Source of the DNA: Agromyces sp. ISL-38
GTDB lineage: Bacteria; Actinomycetota; Actinomycetes; Actinomycetales; Microbacteriaceae
NCBI RefSeq assembly: GCF_018613935.1
Contig: NZ_JAGGPF010000012.1
Span: forward strand, 124,001-188,000
DNA: 64,000 nucleotides
Direction of reading: 5' to 3'
Below the pieces are notes generated by a model that saw nothing but the letters and a program-made list of their open reading frames with translations, did not search any database and was not told the DNA's origin. This document shows, piece after piece, positions 25,166 through 35,414 of the stretch; within the stretch, counting starts at the first letter, position 1; every line of letters begins with the position of its first letter. The position numbers were made by a program, and so were the translations under genes.

Positions 25166-25626
25166 GAGCCGGCTCCGGCCTCTTCGTCGAGGCCGAGGAT
25201 CGAGCGCACGGCTGCCGCCGACGACGCCGCTGCGATGCGCGCGACGATGCCGGTGTCGTTGAAGGCGTTCGCGAGCTTGGCGACGGATGCCACGTGCTCG
25301 TCGGCGTTCGAGACGGCAAGCCCCACGACGACCTCGACGGGGTCGTTGTGCGGGTGCCCGAACGGCACCGCCTCGGCGAGCGTCACGACCGCGAGCCCCT
25401 CACGACGCACGTCGGGGCCGGGGCGTGCGTGCGCGAGCGCGAGCCCGGGCGCGATGACGACATAGGCACCGAACTCCTCGATGACCGCGATCATGCGGTC
25501 GGCATACTCAGCCCGCGTGGCACCCGAGCGGGTGAGGGCTCGGCCGGCCTCGCGCACGGCTGCGCGCCAATCGTCGACACGCGCGCCGAGCACGACGGCC
25601 GTGTCGGGAAGCGGCGGGATGGTCAT
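25162..25626 (-). CDS. PTS IIA subunit, fructose/mannitol/Ula family
   Basis: 154 residues. The EIIA-2 fold is recognisable from AVREAGRALTRSGATRAEY, FGAYVVIAPGLALAHARPGP (phospho-acceptor His in LAHARP) and HNDPVEVVVGLAV. It accepts phosphate from HPr and hands it to the IIB encoded next. ATG 25626 is chosen; an upstream extension of the frame lies within the add gene and is not plausible. It begins 53 bases after the adenosine deaminase stop, so it may be in the nucleoside-salvage transcript. The cognate sugar is unknown. Confidence 0.8.
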   Translation of the reverse strand: MTIPPLPDTAVVLGARVDDWRAAVREAGRALTRSGATRAEYADRMIAVIEEFGAYVVIAPGLALAHARPGPDVRREGLAVVTLAEAVPFGHPHNDPVEVVVGLAVSNADEHVASVAKLANAFNDTGIVARIAAASSAAAVRSILGLDEEAGAGS

Positions 25627-25679
25627 GGTTGATCCGTTCGGAGGCGGCAGGAGGCGGCACGTGCTGGTGTCTCCGCGGG

Positions 25680-26801
25680 TCAGGCTTCGTCGAACCCGTC
25701 TTCGATGCGCTCGATGAGCTCCTCGCGGTCGTCGAGCGGCAGGAACGCGGATGTCGCGGCATTCAGCTGGAACGTCTCGAGGTCGTCGAGGTCGTAGCCG
25801 AACGCGTCGCTGAGGAGCGCGAGCTCGCGGCTGAGCGACGTGCCACTCTGCAACCGGTTGTCGGTGTTGACCGTGACGCGGAACCCGAGCTGGTAGAGCA
25901 GGTCGAACGGGTGGTCGACGAGTTCGTCGCCCCACGCGGCGATCGCGCCGGTCTGCAGGTTCGAGGACGGGCTCGTCTCGAGCGCGATCTCGCGGTCGCG
26001 CACCCATTGCGCGGTCGGGCCGAGCGAGACGTAGGTGTTGTCGTCGTCTTGCCGCTCGATCGTGAGGTCTTCGGCGATGCGCACGCCGTGACCGAGGCGG
26101 AGCGCCCGACCGTCGAAGAGCGCGCTACGGATCGACTCGAGGCCGTCTGCCTCGCCTGCGTGCACGGTGACCGGGAATAACTGCGTCGCGAGGTAGTCGA
26201 AGGCGGTGCGATGCCGGCTCGGCAGGAATCCGGCCTCGGCGCCCGCGATGTCGAACCCGACGACGCCACGCTCGCGGTGGCGCACCGCGAGCTCGGCGAT
26301 CTCGAGGCTGCGGTCGGCGTGCCGCATGGCCGTGACGAGCTGGCCGGCCCGGATGGCGTGGCCCTGGTGCTGCGCGTCGTCGATGCCCTGCTCGATGCCC
26401 GCCTGCACGGCCTCGACGACCTCGTCGAGGTCGAGGCCGCGCGTGAGGTGCTGCTCGGGCGCCCACCGGATCTCGCCGTAGATCACACCATCGGCAGCAA
26501 GGTCTTGCACGAACTCGCGCGCCACGCGGCTGAGGCCGGCGCGCGTCTGCATGACGGCGGTCGTGAGATCGAAGGTCTTCAGGTACTCGACGAGCGAGCC
26601 GGAGTTCGACTGTTCGGCGAACCATGTCGCGAGCGACTCGGCGTCGGGGGCCGGCACCTCGAGGCCGAGCTCGTCGGCGAGCTCGAGGAGGGTCTGCGGA
26701 CGCAGTCCGCCGTCGAGGTGGTCGTGCAGCGAGATCTTCGGCAATGCCTGGATGCTCGTGCCATCGCCTTCGAGGCGGTACTCGGTCGGATTCGTGTTCA
26801 C
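25680..26801 (-). CDS. add: Adenosine deaminase
   Basis: 373 residues, zinc-dependent TIM barrel. It converts adenosine and deoxyadenosine to inosine and deoxyinosine, feeding PunA. The metal ligands are in SLHDHLDGGLRP (HxH near the N-terminus), TVHAGEAD and NTDNRLQSGTS. RLGHGVRIAED and ALETSPSSNLQTGAI are substrate-pocket segments. The GTG start at 26801 follows a TATCGT -10 by 6 bases. The order cdd-deoA-add with the same polarity is as in M. tuberculosis (Rv3315c-Rv3313c, from memory). Confidence 0.93.
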   Translation of the reverse strand: MNTNPTEYRLEGDGTSIQALPKISLHDHLDGGLRPQTLLELADELGLEVPAPDAESLATWFAEQSNSGSLVEYLKTFDLTTAVMQTRAGLSRVAREFVQDLAADGVIYGEIRWAPEQHLTRGLDLDEVVEAVQAGIEQGIDDAQHQGHAIRAGQLVTAMRHADRSLEIAELAVRHRERGVVGFDIAGAEAGFLPSRHRTAFDYLATQLFPVTVHAGEADGLESIRSALFDGRALRLGHGVRIAEDLTIERQDDDNTYVSLGPTAQWVRDREIALETSPSSNLQTGAIAAWGDELVDHPFDLLYQLGFRVTVNTDNRLQSGTSLSRELALLSDAFGYDLDDLETFQLNAATSAFLPLDDREELIERIEDGFDEA

Positions 26802-26807
26802 GAGTCA

Positions 26808-26813
26808 ACGATA
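26808..26813 (-). promoter_or_regulatory. -10 box of a leaderless promoter for add
   Basis: TATCGT on the minus strand, then 6 bases, then GTG at 26801. The 121-base gap to deoA shows no terminator, so add may be read both from here and from the upstream operon. Confidence 0.5.
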
Positions 26814-26922
26814 GCGGCGGGCCCGCCGCGAAGTCTCGGCAATCTCGAAGCTCGCCAGCCCTGATCGGCGCACATTCCGGCGCCGTTTCGGCTATGCGAG
26901 AGAGGCTGCACGGCGACCATGC

Positions 26923-28224
26923 TCACCGGCCGATGCGGTCGGCGATGAGCGGTCCGCCGTCGTCGATCGGATCGCCGAGGTCGCCGATCCGCCACGCGCC
27001 CTCGACCGCTTCGAGCGCGCGTGCGAAGCGAGCGGGCTCGTCGGCGTGCAGCGTGAACAACGGCGCGCCTGCACGCACCTCGTCGCCGGGCTTCGCGTGC
27101 AGGTCGATGCCGGCGGTGTGATGCACGGGATCCTCCTTGCGGGCACGACCAGCGCCGAGGCGCCACGCGGCGATGCCGAACGGCAGGGCCTCCTGGGCGA
27201 CGAGCACGCCGTCACGGTCGGCGGTCACGACGTGCTGTTCACGAGCGATGGGAAGCGGCGCGTCGGGATCGCCGCCCTGCGCCTGGATCGCCCGGCGCCA
27301 CGTGTCCATCGCGCGGCCGTCGTCGAGCGCTGCTTCGACGTCGGCATCGGGCCGACCGGCGAGCGCGAGCATCTCGCGCGCGAGCGCGATCGTGAGCTCG
27401 CGGACATCCGATGGCCCGCCGCCGGCGAGCACCTCGACCGATTCGCGCACCTCGTTTGCGTTGCCGATCGTGAGTCCGAGCGGCACGTTCATGTTCGTGA
27501 TCAGGGCGGAGGTCGCGACGCCCGCGTCTTCGCCGAGCTCGACCATCGTGCGCGCGAGCTCGCGCGAACGCTCGATGTCTTGGAGGAAGGCGCCCGAGCC
27601 GAACTTCACGTCGAGCACGAGCGCGCCCGTGCCCTCGGCGATCTTCTTCGACATGATCGACGATGCGATGAGCGGGATGGCCTCGACGGTGCCCGTGATG
27701 TCGCGCAGTGCATAGAGCTTCTTGTCGGCCGGGGCGAGCCCGGGGCCCGCGGCGCAGATGACGCCGCCCACGTCGCGAAGCTGCGCGAACATCTCGTCGT
27801 TGGTGAGCTCGGCCCTCCAGCCGGGGATCGACTCGAGCTTGTCGAGCGTGCCGCCGGTGTGCCCGAGGCCTCGCCCGGAGAGCTGCGGCACGGCGACGCC
27901 GAAGGACGCCACGAGCGGCATGAGCGGCAGGGTGATCTTGTCGCCGACCCCGCCCGTCGAGTGCTTGTCGCTCGTGGGCTTTCCGAGGCCGGAGAAGTCC
28001 ATGCGCTCGCCCGAGGCGATCATGGCCATGGTCATGTCCTTGATCTCACGTCGAGACATGCCGTTCAGGAAGATCGCCATGGTCATCGCCGACATCTGCT
28101 CGTCGGCGACGTAACCGCGGGTGTACGCGTCGATGAGCCAGTCGATCTCGACGGTGTCGAGCTCGCCACCGTCGCGCTTCGAGCGGATGAGGTCGACGGC
28201 GTCGAACGCCTCGATCGCGCTCAC
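26923..28224 (-). CDS. deoA: Thymidine/pyrimidine-nucleoside phosphorylase
   Basis: 433 residues. It cleaves thymidine, deoxyuridine or uridine with phosphate to free base and (deoxy)ribose-1-phosphate. The N-terminal helical domain, the phosphate-binding KPTSDKHSTGGVGDKITL, GLGHTGGTLDKLESIPG, AIPLIASSIMSKKIAEG and the C-terminal barrel-sandwich domain are in the normal order. The GTG start at 28224 shares GTGA with the stop of cdd, so the two are co-translated. The pairing means cytidine can be deaminated and then phosphorolysed by adjacent gene products. Confidence 0.94.
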   Translation of the reverse strand: MSAIEAFDAVDLIRSKRDGGELDTVEIDWLIDAYTRGYVADEQMSAMTMAIFLNGMSRREIKDMTMAMIASGERMDFSGLGKPTSDKHSTGGVGDKITLPLMPLVASFGVAVPQLSGRGLGHTGGTLDKLESIPGWRAELTNDEMFAQLRDVGGVICAAGPGLAPADKKLYALRDITGTVEAIPLIASSIMSKKIAEGTGALVLDVKFGSGAFLQDIERSRELARTMVELGEDAGVATSALITNMNVPLGLTIGNANEVRESVEVLAGGGPSDVRELTIALAREMLALAGRPDADVEAALDDGRAMDTWRRAIQAQGGDPDAPLPIAREQHVVTADRDGVLVAQEALPFGIAAWRLGAGRARKEDPVHHTAGIDLHAKPGDEVRAGAPLFTLHADEPARFARALEAVEGAWRIGDLGDPIDDGGPLIADRIGR

Positions 28225-28640
28225 GCGCCAGCCCCGCGGAACTCGGCGAGCTGGCGCGGCCCGAAGGCGTCGGGCAGCACCTCGTCGATCGTCTTGATGC
28301 CGGAGACGGTCTCGAGGAGCATCCCCTCGGCCGAGTGCTCGTAGAGCAGCTGACGGCAGCGCCCGCACGGCATGAGCACCGAGCCGTGCCCGTCGACGCA
28401 CGTGAACGCCACGAGCTTGCCGCCGCCCGACATGACGAGCGCGGAGACGAGCGAGCACTCGGCGCAGAGGGTCACGCCGTAGGACGCGTTCTCGATGTTG
28501 CATCCGCTCACGACCCGGCCGTCGTCGGCGATCGCCGCCGCGCCGACCGGGTACTCCGAGTAGGGCGCGTAGGCCTTAGCCATCGCTTCTCGGGCACGCG
28601 CGCGCAGCGCGTCCCAATCGATCGGATCCGTGGCGGTCAT
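28221..28640 (-). CDS. cdd: Cytidine deaminase
   Basis: 139 residues, the homotetrameric class. It deaminates cytidine and deoxycytidine to the uridine forms. The zinc and catalytic motifs are CAECSLVSAL (Cys and catalytic Glu) and PCGRCRQLL (two Cys). YSEYPVGAAAIADDG and GCNIENASYG form the nucleoside pocket. A strong GGGGAGC precedes the ATG by a few bases. It lies 37 bases after the second importer permease, so uptake and first-step catabolism are probably one transcript. Confidence 0.95.
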   Translation of the reverse strand: MTATDPIDWDALRARAREAMAKAYAPYSEYPVGAAAIADDGRVVSGCNIENASYGVTLCAECSLVSALVMSGGGKLVAFTCVDGHGSVLMPCGRCRQLLYEHSAEGMLLETVSGIKTIDEVLPDAFGPRQLAEFRGAGA

Positions 28641-28677
28641 GGTGCTCCCCAGTTCAGGATGAGTCGATTCGCGTGGG

Positions 28678-29967
28678 TCAGGACTTGATGTACGGCTTGC
28701 CGTCTGCCGCCGGCGGACGGGACTTGCCGACGAGGCCGGCGACGGCGAAGATCGTCACGACGTACGGCAGCATGAGCATGAACTCGCTCGGCACCGGAGA
28801 CCCGATGACCGAGAGCGTGTTCTGCAGGTTCGACGCGAAGCCGAACAGGAGCGCCGCGAGCGTCGCCTTGATGGGGTCCCACTGTCCGAAGATCACCGCG
28901 GCGAGCGCGATGAAGCCGGCGCCAGCGGTCATCTCCTTGTTGAAGGCGATGCCCGACCCGATCGTGAAGAACGTGCCGCCGAGGCCGGCGAGGGAACCGG
29001 CGAGCGCGACGTTCCAGAACCTCGTGCGGTTGACGTTGATGCCGACGGTATCGGCCGCCTGAGGGTGCTCGCCGACCGCGCGGACCCGGAGACCCCACTT
29101 GGTGTGGAACAGGCCGAAGTACACGACCGCGACGGCGACGTACATGAGGTAGACGACGAGAGTCTGGCGGAAGAACACCGGCCCGATGATCGGGATCTCG
29201 CTCAGGACCGGGATCGGCAGGCGCGGGAAGCGGGGCGGCGTATTGAGCAGTGCCGCATTCGGCGTGAGCACCTGCGAATAGATGAAGCTCGTGAGGCCGA
29301 TGATCAGCACGTTCAGCACGACACCGACGATGATCTGGTCGACGAAGTACTTGATGGAGAAGGCGGCGAGCACCATGCCGACGAGCATTCCGGCCACCAT
29401 CGCCGCGACGAGCCCGAGCAGCGGCTGGCGGGTCACGGATGCGACGACGGCGGCGGTGAAGGCGCCGGCGAGCAACTGACCCTCGATCGCGATGTTGGTG
29501 ACGCCCGCTCGCTCGCCGATCACGCCGGTGAGCGCACCGTAGATGAGCGGCACCGCGAGGCTGAGCGATCCGAAGAGCAGGCCGATCATGGGGAGTGATG
29601 CACCTGCCGCCGCCCACGTGAGGAAACCGAACATGCTCAGGACGGCGAACACGACGATGAGCCAGAGCGGCACGCGGCGTCTCGTCGACACGAGCATCAC
29701 CGAGTACGCCGTCGCGAGCACGAGCAGCGCGATGACCACCCACAGCGTCGGCATCGCGGGAACCGTGAGCTCGGGCAGCTGGATGACGTCGCTCGGGGTG
29801 GACCAGCGGAACGTGGTGTCGCCATCTCGCGGCGCGAACACCGCGAGCCCGAGGGTGGCGAGGGTGAAGACCGCGAAAGCGATCGGTGCCTTCCAGCTCG
29901 TGACCACGGTCGTCGGGAGGACGACGATCTCGGATGCCGGGGCGGGCTGCTGCACGGTGGTGCTCAC
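28678..29967 (-). CDS. Nucleoside-type ABC importer permease (second)
   Basis: 429 residues with about ten membrane helices, branched-chain-amino-acid-permease fold (BPD_transp_2) as in the nucleoside importers NupQ/NupC. Conserved stretches are GVTNIAIEGQLLAGAF, VGINVNRTRFWNVALAGSLAGL and FGQWDPIKATLAALLFGFASN. The N-terminal ~50 residues form a cytoplasmic tail leading into the first helix. The ATG overlaps the stop of the first permease by 4 bases. It forms the translocation pore with that permease; the BMP lipoproteins deliver the substrate. A nucleoside is inferred from the family and from the salvage genes downstream. Confidence 0.87.
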   Translation of the reverse strand: MSTTVQQPAPASEIVVLPTTVVTSWKAPIAFAVFTLATLGLAVFAPRDGDTTFRWSTPSDVIQLPELTVPAMPTLWVVIALLVLATAYSVMLVSTRRRVPLWLIVVFAVLSMFGFLTWAAAGASLPMIGLLFGSLSLAVPLIYGALTGVIGERAGVTNIAIEGQLLAGAFTAAVVASVTRQPLLGLVAAMVAGMLVGMVLAAFSIKYFVDQIIVGVVLNVLIIGLTSFIYSQVLTPNAALLNTPPRFPRLPIPVLSEIPIIGPVFFRQTLVVYLMYVAVAVVYFGLFHTKWGLRVRAVGEHPQAADTVGINVNRTRFWNVALAGSLAGLGGTFFTIGSGIAFNKEMTAGAGFIALAAVIFGQWDPIKATLAALLFGFASNLQNTLSVIGSPVPSEFMLMLPYVVTIFAVAGLVGKSRPPAADGKPYIKS

Positions 29968-31342
29968 TTCGCCTTCACCTCCTTCGTGACGATGGGTCGA
30001 GGTCTGCGCGGTCCGGACCCGGGAGCGGGCAGGCGGAAGATCGTGCGCACGAGCGGCGGGGCTGCGATGAAGAGCACGATGAGCGCCTGGACGACGAGCA
30101 CGATCTCGATCGGCACGCCCTCAGCCGCCTGCATCGAGAACCCGCCGGCCTTGAAGGCGCCGAACAGGACGCCCGCGATGAAGATGCCCCACGGTCGTGA
30201 ACGTCCGAGGAGGGCGACCGTGATGGCCTCGAAGCCGATACCGGCGTCGATGCCGGCGGTGAAGCCCGTCGTGACGGTCCCGAGTACCTGGCTGACGCCG
30301 GCCAGGCCGAGGAGTGCGCCCGCGATGAGCATCGCGTACACGTATATCGACTTCACGTTGATGCCGGCGACGCGAGCGGCATTGGGGTTCTCGCCGACCG
30401 CGCGGAACTGGAAGCCGAGGCTCGAGCGGTTGAGGATCCACCAGACGACGATCGTCGCGACGATCACGAGGATGAAGCCGAAGTGCAGGTTGTACTGCGG
30501 CCCGAGGAGCTCGGGGAAGATCGCCGTCTCCTTCATAGCCGGGGTCTTCGGATTGCTCGACCCCGGCGCCTGGAGCAGGCCGGGGGTGCGCAGCAACCAG
30601 GAGACGAGGTAGAACGCGACGTAGTTCAGCATGATCGTGACAATCACCTCGTGGGCGCCGGTGCGGGCTTTCAGCAGCCCGGCGATGCCCGCCCAGAGCG
30701 CGCCGCCGACGAGACCGCCGATGAGGGCGACGAGCATGTGGATGCCCCAGGGCATATCGAATCCGAACGCGATCCAGCCGGCGACTGACGCCGCGATCAG
30801 GATCTGCCCGCGACCACCGATGTTGAACAAGCCGACGCGGAAGCCGAGCCCGACGCCGAGTCCGCCGGCGATGAGTGGCGTCGCGAACGTAAGCGTCTCG
30901 GTGAGCGGTCGGATGCCGGCGAGGAAGTCGTCGCGGCGGAAGTTGTAGATCGACCCCTGGAAGAGCGCCGAATACGCGCCCGAGACCGAGTTCCAGATCG
31001 CGAGGAGGGTGTCGGAGGGACGCGAGAAGAAGTAGCCGCTCGTCTCCTGCACGCGCTCGTCGGTGAACGCGATCATGATCGCGCCGACGATGAGGGCGAG
31101 CACGACGGCGAGCACGGAGATGATCGCGTTGCCCGTGACGATCTGCTGGAACACCGTATGCCAGCGCGAGGGCGGCGGGACCGAGGCATCCGTGGAGGCA
31201 GTGCCTGGCCCGGCTGCGGTCGCGCGGGCGTCGTCGGCGGCGGTGCCGCCGGCAGGCGAGGACGCGGCCGGCTCCTCGATGGCGACGTCGGCGTCGAGGT
31301 CGGCGCCGGTGGGCAGGTCGCCCCTGGGCGGCTGCGGGTCGC

Positions 31343-31346
<4 letters not shown>
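29964..31346 (-). CDS. Nucleoside-type ABC importer permease (first)
   Basis: 460 residues. An unusually long Ala/Asp/Pro-rich cytoplasmic N-terminus (about 65 residues) precedes the membrane part. Motifs such as VGLGFRVGLFNIGGRGQILI, KARTGAHEVIVTIMLNY, FQFRAVGENPNAARVAGI and FEAITVALLGRSRPWGI are those of NupP-like permeases, which pair with a second permease of the branched-chain type. It is coupled on both sides by 4-base overlaps, to the ATPase gene and to the second permease. The C-terminus is basic and Pro/Arg-rich. Confidence 0.87.
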
Positions 31347-32860
<1,514 letters not shown>

Positions 32861-32867
32861 GTCCCCG

Positions 32868-32873
32868 ATCCTA
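32868..32873 (-). promoter_or_regulatory. -10 box of a leaderless promoter for the importer ATPase
   Basis: TAGGAT on the minus strand, 7 bases, then ATG at 32860. It allows the membrane components to be expressed separately from the lipoprotein gene upstream. Confidence 0.5.
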
Positions 32874-32975
32874 GTGAGGTGGCTGCATCGGCTGGAGATG
32901 CTGCGCGAATATTGAATGGGCCGGATGCCGCGTGCTCACTTGTAGCCCGCCGTGCGCTGCTGCGCATCCGGACGA

Positions 32976-33013
32976 AGGTCGGGGAGGCCGGCTTCCGCCG
33001 ACCTCCCCGACCT
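32976..33013 (-). terminator. Long hairpin after the first BMP lipoprotein gene
   Basis: AGGTCGGGGAGG and CCTCCCCGACCT are perfect 12-bp arms around a 14-base centre, beginning 12 bases after the lipoprotein stop on the minus strand. There is no T-run. It could be a partial terminator or an RNA-stabilising stem that keeps lipoprotein expression above that of the ATPase and permeases. Confidence 0.5.
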
Positions 33014-33025
33014 GTGCGTTCGTCG

Positions 33026-34120
33026 CTACTCGGCGAGGTAGGACTTGACCTTGACGTCGCCCGCGATGATCGCGGCCTTCAGGTCGTCGAGCTCACCCTG
33101 GAGCTCGGCCGGAACCTTCGACTCGTAGTCGTGGAACGGCGCGATGCCGACGCCCTCGTTCTCGAGCGTGCCCACGAAGGGGGCGGTGTCGAAGTCGCCG
33201 TTGCCCGCCGCGACGACCGCGTCGTAGGTACCGACGTCGATGCCCTTGAGGATCGAGGTGAGCATGAGGTCGGCGACCGACGGGTCGGTCTCGGTGAAGT
33301 CGGCGTCGACGCCGATCATCGCGATCTCTCGGCCCGCCTCCCGGATTGCCGCCGCTCCGGGCTGGTAGATCGCGCCACCGACGGGAAGGAGCACGTCGAC
33401 GTTCTGGTCGATGAGGCCCTGTGCGGCGTTGCGCGCCGTGTCGTTCGCTTCGAAGCCGCCGGTGAACACGCCGTCGGTGCCGTCCCAGCCGAGGACCTGC
33501 ACGTTCGTGCCCTTCTCGCTGTTGTGGTAGTCGACGCCCTGCTTGAAGCCGTCCATGAAGATGGAGACCGTCGGGAAGTTCATGCCGCCGAAGGTGCCGA
33601 CGACGCCGGTCTTCGAGTAGCCCGCCGCCGCGTAGCCCGCGAGGAACGCTGCCTGGGCCGTGTCGAAGAGGATCGGCTTGATGTTGTCGGCATCGGTCGT
33701 GCCGTCGAAGTCGTTGTCGGCCGCGTCGTCGATGATGACGTACTGGATGTCTGGGTTGGCGGTCGCGGACTCGACCGTCGCCGCCGAGAGGGCGAAGCCG
33801 ACCGTCACGATGAGGTTGCAGCCCTGGTCGACGAGGTTGGTCAGGTTGGGCGCGTAGTCGGTCTCGGCGTCGGACTGCACGGTGACCGGCTCGACGCCGA
33901 GCTCCTCGGCGGCCTGCGTGAGGCCCTCGAAACCGAGCTGGTTGAAGGACTTGTCGTCGAAGCCGCCCGAGTCGGAGACCATGCAGGGGACGAAGTCGCT
34001 CGCCTCTCCCCCATCGCCGCCGTCGGATTCCTCGGGTGCCTGTGCGCAACCGGCGAGCAGCACGGCTGCGCCGAACATGGCGAGGCCGCTGAGCGCGGCC
34101 TTCCTGGTCGTGACCTTCAC
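33026..34120 (-). CDS. BMP/Med-family nucleoside-binding lipoprotein (copy 1)
   Basis: 364 residues. It has a signal peptide with lipobox AVLLAGC (lipidated Cys25), an acidic Gly/Asp linker, and the periplasmic-binding-protein fold of the BMP family: VSDSGGFDDKSFNQLGFEGL, LIVTVGFAL, FLAGYAAAGYSKTGVVGTFGG, VLLPVGGAIYQPG and the C-terminal substrate lid. BMP proteins bind purine or pyrimidine nucleosides. GTG 34120 is chosen because GGAGG is 5 bases away; the longer frame starts inside the leader. It is the cognate binding protein of the ABC genes downstream, separated from them by a strong hairpin. Confidence 0.9.
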   Translation of the reverse strand: MKVTTRKAALSGLAMFGAAVLLAGCAQAPEESDGGDGGEASDFVPCMVSDSGGFDDKSFNQLGFEGLTQAAEELGVEPVTVQSDAETDYAPNLTNLVDQGCNLIVTVGFALSAATVESATANPDIQYVIIDDAADNDFDGTTDADNIKPILFDTAQAAFLAGYAAAGYSKTGVVGTFGGMNFPTVSIFMDGFKQGVDYHNSEKGTNVQVLGWDGTDGVFTGGFEANDTARNAAQGLIDQNVDVLLPVGGAIYQPGAAAIREAGREIAMIGVDADFTETDPSVADLMLTSILKGIDVGTYDAVVAAGNGDFDTAPFVGTLENEGVGIAPFHDYESKVPAELQGELDDLKAAIIAGDVKVKSYLAE

Positions 34121-34243
34121 TGTGTCCTCCAAAGACTGCGCCCCGACCGTCGCGGGACTCGTGAAGTCACGTTACCGAATGTTGCAACGGTCTCAGAGGC
34201 CGGAGGGCGCCGCGACATCCAATGGTTATGAAGACGCGATGTT

Positions 34244-34259
34244 CTGCTCATATGAGCAG
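34244..34259. promoter_or_regulatory. Perfect 16-bp palindrome, probable operator
   Basis: CTGCTCATATGAGCAG is self-complementary over all 16 bases and lies 124 bases upstream of the first lipoprotein gene, in the only sizeable gap of the importer cluster. The size and symmetry suit a dimeric GntR- or LacI-type repressor. No regulator gene is adjacent. Confidence 0.55.
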
Positions 34260-34329
34260 CCGACGCGTCCCCCGAGCGAGGGTGACCCGACGATTCAGTG
34301 CCGATTCTGGGCCGATCCGCGGTCTCAGG

Positions 34330-35391
34330 TCAGGGTGAGCTCGGCGAATCGACGACGAGTTCGCCCGAGATGATCGCCTGCCGCAGCCCCTCGATCTCGC
34401 CGTCGAGCCCTGACGTGACGAGCGGGGCGAGGTCGTGGTATGGCGCGATCTCCACGCCGCCGTTCTCGAGGGTGCCGACGTAGGGCTCGTTCGAGAATGT
34501 GTCGTCTTGCACCTCGCCCACGATCTGGACCATGGCGTCCTGCGTGTTCTTCAGCACGCTCGTGAGGATCACGGGACGGAACTCGGGCCGCAGCGTGTCG
34601 AAGCCGTCGCTGTCGACCCAGATGACCGAGACGCCGCCGCGTTCGAGCGCGGCGGACGCCGCCCCCTCGCCCACTTGCCCGGCGACCGGAAGGATGACGT
34701 CGGCGCCCTGGTCGATGAAGCCCTCGGAGAGCGCCTTGCCCTTGTTGATGTCCTCGAAGTCGCCGGTGAAGGCGCCGTCCTGCTTCGCCTTGTCCCAGCC
34801 GAGCGTGCGCACCGCAGTGCCGTGCACCTCGTTGTACTTGGCTACGCCATCGACGAAGCCGTCCATGAAGAGGGTCACGGGCGGCTGGTTGCCGCCGCCG
34901 AACGTCGCGACGACGCCCGTCTTCGAGACTCCGGCCGAGAGGTAGCCGGCGAGGAAGGAGGCCTGGGCGGTGTCGAAGACGATCGGCTTCACGTTCTCGG
35001 CCTCGACCGTCTCGTCGACGATGGCGAAGTCGAGGTCGGGGTTGTCGTCGGCCTGGGCGAGCGTCGCCTCGGCGAGCTCGAACCCGACCGTGACGATGAG
35101 CCCGCACCCGGAGTCGACGGCCTGCTGCACGTTGGGGGCGAGGTCGGTCTCACCGGTGGAGACGATCGCCTCGGCCTCGACGCCGTGCTCCGCCTCGGCC
35201 AGCTGCAGGCCCTCCCAGCTCGACTGGTTGAACGAGCGGTCCTCGAGGCCGCCGGAGTTCGTGACCATTCGCACGCACTCCTCGCTCGCCTCACCGCCGT
35301 CGCCGGCTTCGGGCGCCGGAGCGCAGGCTGCGAGGGCGACGGATGCCGCGACGAACGCCGCTCCGAGCCCGACCCATCGACGCACCGACAT
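34330..35391 (-). CDS. BMP/Med-family nucleoside-binding lipoprotein (copy 2)
   Basis: 353 residues, a paralogue of the next gene: lipobox VALAAC (Cys23), then VTNSGGLEDRSFNQSSWEGL, LIVTVGFELAEATL, FLAGYLSAGVSKTGVVATFGG, VILPVAGQVGEGA and PYVGTLENGGVEIAPYHDL. It begins 23 bases after the manC stop and has GGGG ahead of the ATG. Two tandem binding proteins for one ABC core suggest different nucleoside specificities. Differences cluster in the second lobe, including loss of the acidic VDADFTET segment, so the pockets are probably not identical. The specificities themselves are unknown. Confidence 0.88.
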   Translation of the reverse strand: MSVRRWVGLGAAFVAASVALAACAPAPEAGDGGEASEECVRMVTNSGGLEDRSFNQSSWEGLQLAEAEHGVEAEAIVSTGETDLAPNVQQAVDSGCGLIVTVGFELAEATLAQADDNPDLDFAIVDETVEAENVKPIVFDTAQASFLAGYLSAGVSKTGVVATFGGGNQPPVTLFMDGFVDGVAKYNEVHGTAVRTLGWDKAKQDGAFTGDFEDINKGKALSEGFIDQGADVILPVAGQVGEGAASAALERGGVSVIWVDSDGFDTLRPEFRPVILTSVLKNTQDAMVQIVGEVQDDTFSNEPYVGTLENGGVEIAPYHDLAPLVTSGLDGEIEGLRQAIISGELVVDSPSSP

Positions 35392-35414
35392 CCTGAACCC
35401 CGCTTCTCTCGTGC

